NCBI RefSeq assembly: GCF_007120195.1 | Contig: NZ_SKOG01000160.1 | Coordinates: 1 to 38,311, forward strand | From: Aquisalimonas sp. | GTDB lineage: Bacteria > Pseudomonadota > Gammaproteobacteria > Nitrococcales > Aquisalimonadaceae | Direction: 5' to 3' | Length of the DNA stretch: 38,311 nucleotides | In this document: one piece after another, positions 35,572 through 38,311 of the stretch | Numbering within the stretch: the stretch's first letter is position 1 | How the letters are laid out: each line of letters starts with the position of its first letter | Notes under the pieces: generated by a model | Databases searched by the model: none | What the model saw: only the letters and a program-made list of their open reading frames with translations | Told to the model about the DNA's origin: nothing | Program-made: the position numbers and the translations under genes

Positions 35572-35916
35572 TCAGCCGCGCTCCTCAATGTAGACCAGGG
35601 TCATGCCTGAGTCCTGGAGTGCGTCCGCGATTGCGGCGCGTTCGGGTTGTTCGTCGCTGCGCACGGCGATACGGTTGCGGTCAGGGATCACCGAGAGGAT
35701 TTCCAGGTTGTCGATGTCTCTGAGTCCGCCCGCCGCGTTCCACGCGCGCCCGATGCCCGATGGCATTCCACGCACCACGAGCTCGTAGACTTGCTCGGGC
35801 GCGTCCTGCGCCGTGTCGGGGCTGGCATCCGGGTCGTCGGCCTCCGGGGCTTGCGCGAATGCGTGACCGGATACGGCGAGCAGGGTACTCAGTAGCAGGA
35901 CTCGCAGTGCATTCAT
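35572..35916 (-). CDS. Small secreted protein of unknown function
   Basis: 114 residues with a clear signal peptide, LRVLLLSTLLAVSGHAFAQA, cleaved after AFA. A short acidic linker (EADDPDASPDTAQDAPEQ) leads to a compact domain of about 70 residues with the pattern strand-helix-strand-strand-helix-strand (VYELVVRGM, NLEILSVIPDRNRIAVRSD, AAIADALQDSGMTLVYIEE), like a ferredoxin-type or heavy-metal-associated fold but without the CxxC. Periplasmic. Family not recognised. Convergent with mrfB and divergent from the lipoprotein gene. Confidence 0.75.
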   Translation of the reverse strand: MNALRVLLLSTLLAVSGHAFAQAPEADDPDASPDTAQDAPEQVYELVVRGMPSGIGRAWNAAGGLRDIDNLEILSVIPDRNRIAVRSDEQPERAAIADALQDSGMTLVYIEERG

Positions 35917-35969
35917 GGAACGATCCTCCGCTCTGATGGGTTCGCCTACTGTCTCATAATCGGTCGGCC

Positions 35970-36725
35970 ATGATGGATTTCAATGCTGATGGTAGTACAC
36001 CGCGGCAGCGCCTCGGCTTGCATGCGGCAACGGCGGGTTGGTCGAGTGCGCCGAGGGCTATTGGTGTGGTGGGTATCTGTGTGGTTGTGGCCTTGGCGGT
36101 GGGATGTGCCGCCCATGAGCCAGCAGCGCAGGGGAGGCCGGCTGATGTCGCGTTGCCGGAAGCGGCGCCCACAGCGCCGGGCGTGCTGGTGCATGTCTAC
36201 GACTGTGCTGACGGCGAACGGTTGGTGACCCGGGGCGCCGGGCGTGAGCAGCTGGAGCTGCATCGGGACGGCGACGAACTGGCCATGGAGTCGGTCCCGG
36301 CGGATGGCGATCTGGCCTATCAGGGCGAAGGCGTAAGCTGGGAGGTCGTTGGTGGCGAGGGCCGGCTGACCCTTGGCGATGGCACACGCGTGCGCTGCGG
36401 CGAGAGCCCTGGCGCCGTCGTTTGGGAAGAGGCTCGTTTGCGCGGCGTGGAGTACCGTGCGCAGGGCTATGATCACTCGTGGGAACTGGAGGTCAAAGAC
36501 GGGGCACTGACGTTTCGTGCCCGCGAGCGCGAGGGGAGCTTGAACGCCGACCGCGTGATCTGGACAGACGACGGCGCGCAGCTGAGGGCCGAGACGGCTG
36601 ATGCCAACGTGCGCGTGGAAATGCTGGATCTGGAGTGTGACAACGCGGATGCGGGCCTGGGCCTGGAGCAGGTTCGCGTCACCGTTAACGACCGTTTGCT
36701 GGAAGGCTGCGGCCGCGCCATGTGA
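35970..36725 (+). CDS. MliC-type lysozyme-inhibitor lipoprotein
   Basis: 251 residues. A hydrophobic segment VGICVVVALAVGC ends in a lipobox with Cys at about 46, late because of a long N-region; an internal start is possible. After a Pro/Ala linker comes an MliC-like domain: VHVYDCADGERLVTRG, then LAYQGEGVSWEVVGGEGRLT and DGTRVRC, where the two Cys would pair as in inhibitors of c-type lysozyme. A second domain, VEYRAQGYDHSWELEVKDGA, resembles the COG3650 heat-shock-type periplasmic domain. Likely outer-membrane or periplasmic. The YkgJ-like gene follows after 12 bases. Confidence 0.8.
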   Translation: MMDFNADGSTPRQRLGLHAATAGWSSAPRAIGVVGICVVVALAVGCAAHEPAAQGRPADVALPEAAPTAPGVLVHVYDCADGERLVTRGAGREQLELHRDGDELAMESVPADGDLAYQGEGVSWEVVGGEGRLTLGDGTRVRCGESPGAVVWEEARLRGVEYRAQGYDHSWELEVKDGALTFRAREREGSLNADRVIWTDDGAQLRAETADANVRVEMLDLECDNADAGLGLEQVRVTVNDRLLEGCGRAM

Positions 36726-36737
36726 GGATGTCCACCA

Positions 36738-36989
36738 ATGCACTGCCGAAGCGGCTGCGGCGCATGCTGTGTCGCCCCCTCCATCTCATCGCCGTTGCCG
36801 GGCATGCCCCACGGTAAGCCGGCGGGTGTTCCCTGCATTCACCTCACCGTGGATTATCGCTGCGGTTTGTTCGGGCAGCCCGAACGGCCGGCCGTGTGCG
36901 TGCAGTTTCAGGCCACGGCAAGCCTGTGTGGCACCAGCCGTAGGGAGGCCTTCGATCGCTTGCAGCAGCTGGAGGCCGCAACCGCGTGA
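36738..36989 (+). CDS. YkgJ-family cysteine cluster protein
   Basis: 83 residues. Cys-rich N-terminus CRSGCGACCVAPSIS, then GMPHGKPAGVPCIHL, YRCGLFGQPERPAVC and a last Cys in SLCGTS, the zinc/iron-chelating CxxCxxC(C) pattern of the family. Function unknown. GAGG lies just before the ATG. Its TGA overlaps the GTG start of tmcA (GTGA), so the two are translated in coupling. Confidence 0.9.
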   Translation: MHCRSGCGACCVAPSISSPLPGMPHGKPAGVPCIHLTVDYRCGLFGQPERPAVCVQFQATASLCGTSRREAFDRLQQLEAATA

Positions 36990-38311
36990 GGCGCTCGGAG
37001 ACAATCTCGGCTGCCGCGGCCTGCGCCACCCGCCTGCAGGCCGAGGCCCGGGCAGCCGGGTACAGGCGGCTCATCATGATCAGTGGCGAGGCACGCTGGG
37101 GGCGGCGTGTCGCCGAAGCCATGCTCGCCGCCGCCTATGGATCCCTGCATGAGGTGCTTTGGGCGGCGTTGGCGCCGCCTCCCAGTACCAGGCCCTGTGC
37201 GCCGGATGGGCTGGTCCAAGTGCTTGGCAGCGAGGCGGCAGCCCTAGTTTTAGACACACACGACGGCCTGGACCCCGACGGGCTGGGGGCTGGAATGGGC
37301 ACCGTCCGCGCCGGCGGGCTGGTACTCGTGCTCACGCCGCCGCTTGCCGATTGGCCGGGGACCACGGATCCCCAGGCGCAACGCCTTGCCGTTGACGGCT
37401 GGGGCATTGAGGCCGTCGGGCATCGGTTTATCCAACGCCTGCAGCGGGTTCTGACGGCGGACCCGCTCACGGTCATCATCGAGCAATCCGGGCCAACGCC
37501 GGAACCGCAGCCGTTACCCGTCGGCGTTCAGGGGCCGGTCCCCAATGATCCTGACTGCGTCACCAGCGACCAGGCCCAGGCCGTAGACGCTGTGCTGCGC
37601 GCGGCCACCGGCCACCGCCGGCGGCCGACGGTGCTGACCGCGGACCGGGGGCGCGGGAAGTCCGCCGCCCTCGGCATCGCCGCGGCGCGCTACCTGCAGT
37701 CGCGCGGCGGCACCGTCGTGGTGACCGGGCCCCGCCGGGCGGCGGTGGAGGCCGTGCTGCGTCATGCGGCACTTTGCCTCGGTCAGTCGATCAGGCGCGC
37801 CCGGGTCGATGCCGGGGGCGGTGCGTCCATTCGATTCCTGCTGCCGGAGGAAATAGCGCGCTGTGAGCCGGCGCCCGCGCTGGTCCTCGTTGACGAAGCC
37901 GCCGCCCTGTCGGCCGCCTTGCTGGGGGACTTGCTGCGGCGTTACAGCCGCATCGTCTTCGCCACCACCATCCATGGTTACGAAGGCACCGGCCGTGGGT
38001 TTGTGTTGCGCTTCCAGCCCACGCTGGAGACGGAATCCCCGCGCTGGCGTCATGTGGCGCTCAGGGAGCCCATCCGCTGGCGCGCGGGTGATCCGGTCGA
38101 AGCCCTGGTGTTTCGGGCGCTCTTGCTGGATGCGGAGCTGCCGGCTATTGATGCCCCGCGTGTGGCGCCGCAGCAGACCCGGCTGCAAATCGTGGACCGA
38201 GATGCCCTGGCACGCGACGAACCATTGCTGCGGGATGTCTTCGGGTTACTGATCCACGCACACTATCGCACCCGCCCGCTGGACCTGCGCAATCTCCTCG
38301 ATGGCCCCAAT
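36986..38311 (+). CDS. tmcA: tRNA(Met) cytidine acetyltransferase TmcA (3' part beyond window)
   Basis: 442 codons, open to the window end. GTG start in the GTGA overlap with the YkgJ-like gene. N-terminal DUF1726-like domain; Walker A LTADRGRGKS at residues 217-226; Walker B ALVLVDEAAAL; and TIHGYEGTGRGFVLRFQPTL, a signature of TmcA. The enzyme uses ATP and acetyl-CoA to make ac4C at the wobble base of elongator tRNA-Met. The acetyltransferase (GNAT) domain and tRNA-binding tail, roughly the last third, are not in the window. Confidence 0.93.
   Translation, partial: MRRSETISAAAACATRLQAEARAAGYRRLIMISGEARWGRRVAEAMLAAAYGSLHEVLWAALAPPPSTRPCAPDGLVQVLGSEAAALVLDTHDGLDPDGLGAGMGTVRAGGLVLVLTPPLADWPGTTDPQAQRLAVDGWGIEAVGHRFIQRLQRVLTADPLTVIIEQSGPTPEPQPLPVGVQGPVPNDPDCVTSDQAQAVDAVLRAATGHRRRPTVLTADRGRGKSAALGIAAARYLQSRGGTVVVTGPRRAAVEAVLRHAALCLGQSIRRARVDAGGGASIRFLLPEEIARCEPAPALVLVDEAAALSAALLGDLLRRYSRIVFATTIHGYEGTGRGFVLRFQPTLETESPRWRHVALREPIRWRAGDPVEALVFRALLLDAELPAIDAPRVAPQQTRLQIVDRDALARDEPLLRDVFGLLIHAHYRTRPLDLRNLLDGPN

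Overview
The window looks like chromosome of a GC-rich gammaproteobacterium, probably a halophilic member of the Ectothiorhodospiraceae or a close relative. That assignment is inference from the housekeeping synteny (ssrA-smpB, ratA-rnfH, bamE, recN, hrcA-grpE-dnaK-dnaJ, dapB, tmcA), from the tmRNA tag ANDENYALAA and from rather acidic proteins.

The left part (about 1-16.8 kb) is an accessory region in decay. Intact genes are an ABC permease (cut by the window edge), tenA, a split-barrel flavin-type protein, an exported MetX-like alpha/beta hydrolase, an MFS permease, a pirin, a solitary modA, an EgtB-like sulfoxide synthase and an Xre/RES toxin-antitoxin pair. Between them lie gene wrecks: a phosphate-selective porin tail, a HelD-type helicase lacking its Walker A region and frameshifted, a LysR regulator and an isochorismatase-type hydrolase fused tail to tail by a deletion, a second pirin tail, a truncated antitoxin, two IS1380-family fragments on either side of modA, and an IS91-family fragment just upstream of egtB. 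DUF427 after egtB has a frameshifted C-terminus.

The middle part (16.9-31.1 kb) is core genome: ssrA, smpB, an NSS-type sodium symporter, ratA-rnfH, bamE, recN, then hrcA-grpE-dnaK-dnaJ-dapB and glcB. A very good sigma-32 promoter for grpE overlaps the end of hrcA, and hairpins separate dnaK from dnaJ.

The right part (31.2-38.3 kb) holds the most interesting system: a LexA-family repressor divergent from an operon of a YprA/MrfA-type helicase and a YprB/MrfB-type exonuclease. The 73-bp gap carries two GTTC-N7-GTTC direct repeats in mirror orientation, the LexA operator type known from alphaproteobacteria. One fills the spacer of a predicted promoter for the helicase and the other covers its leader. 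This suggests an SOS-controlled MrfAB (mitomycin-type damage) repair module. It is followed by a small secreted protein, an MliC-type lipoprotein, a YkgJ-type cysteine-cluster protein and the 5' two-thirds of tmcA, which runs off the window.
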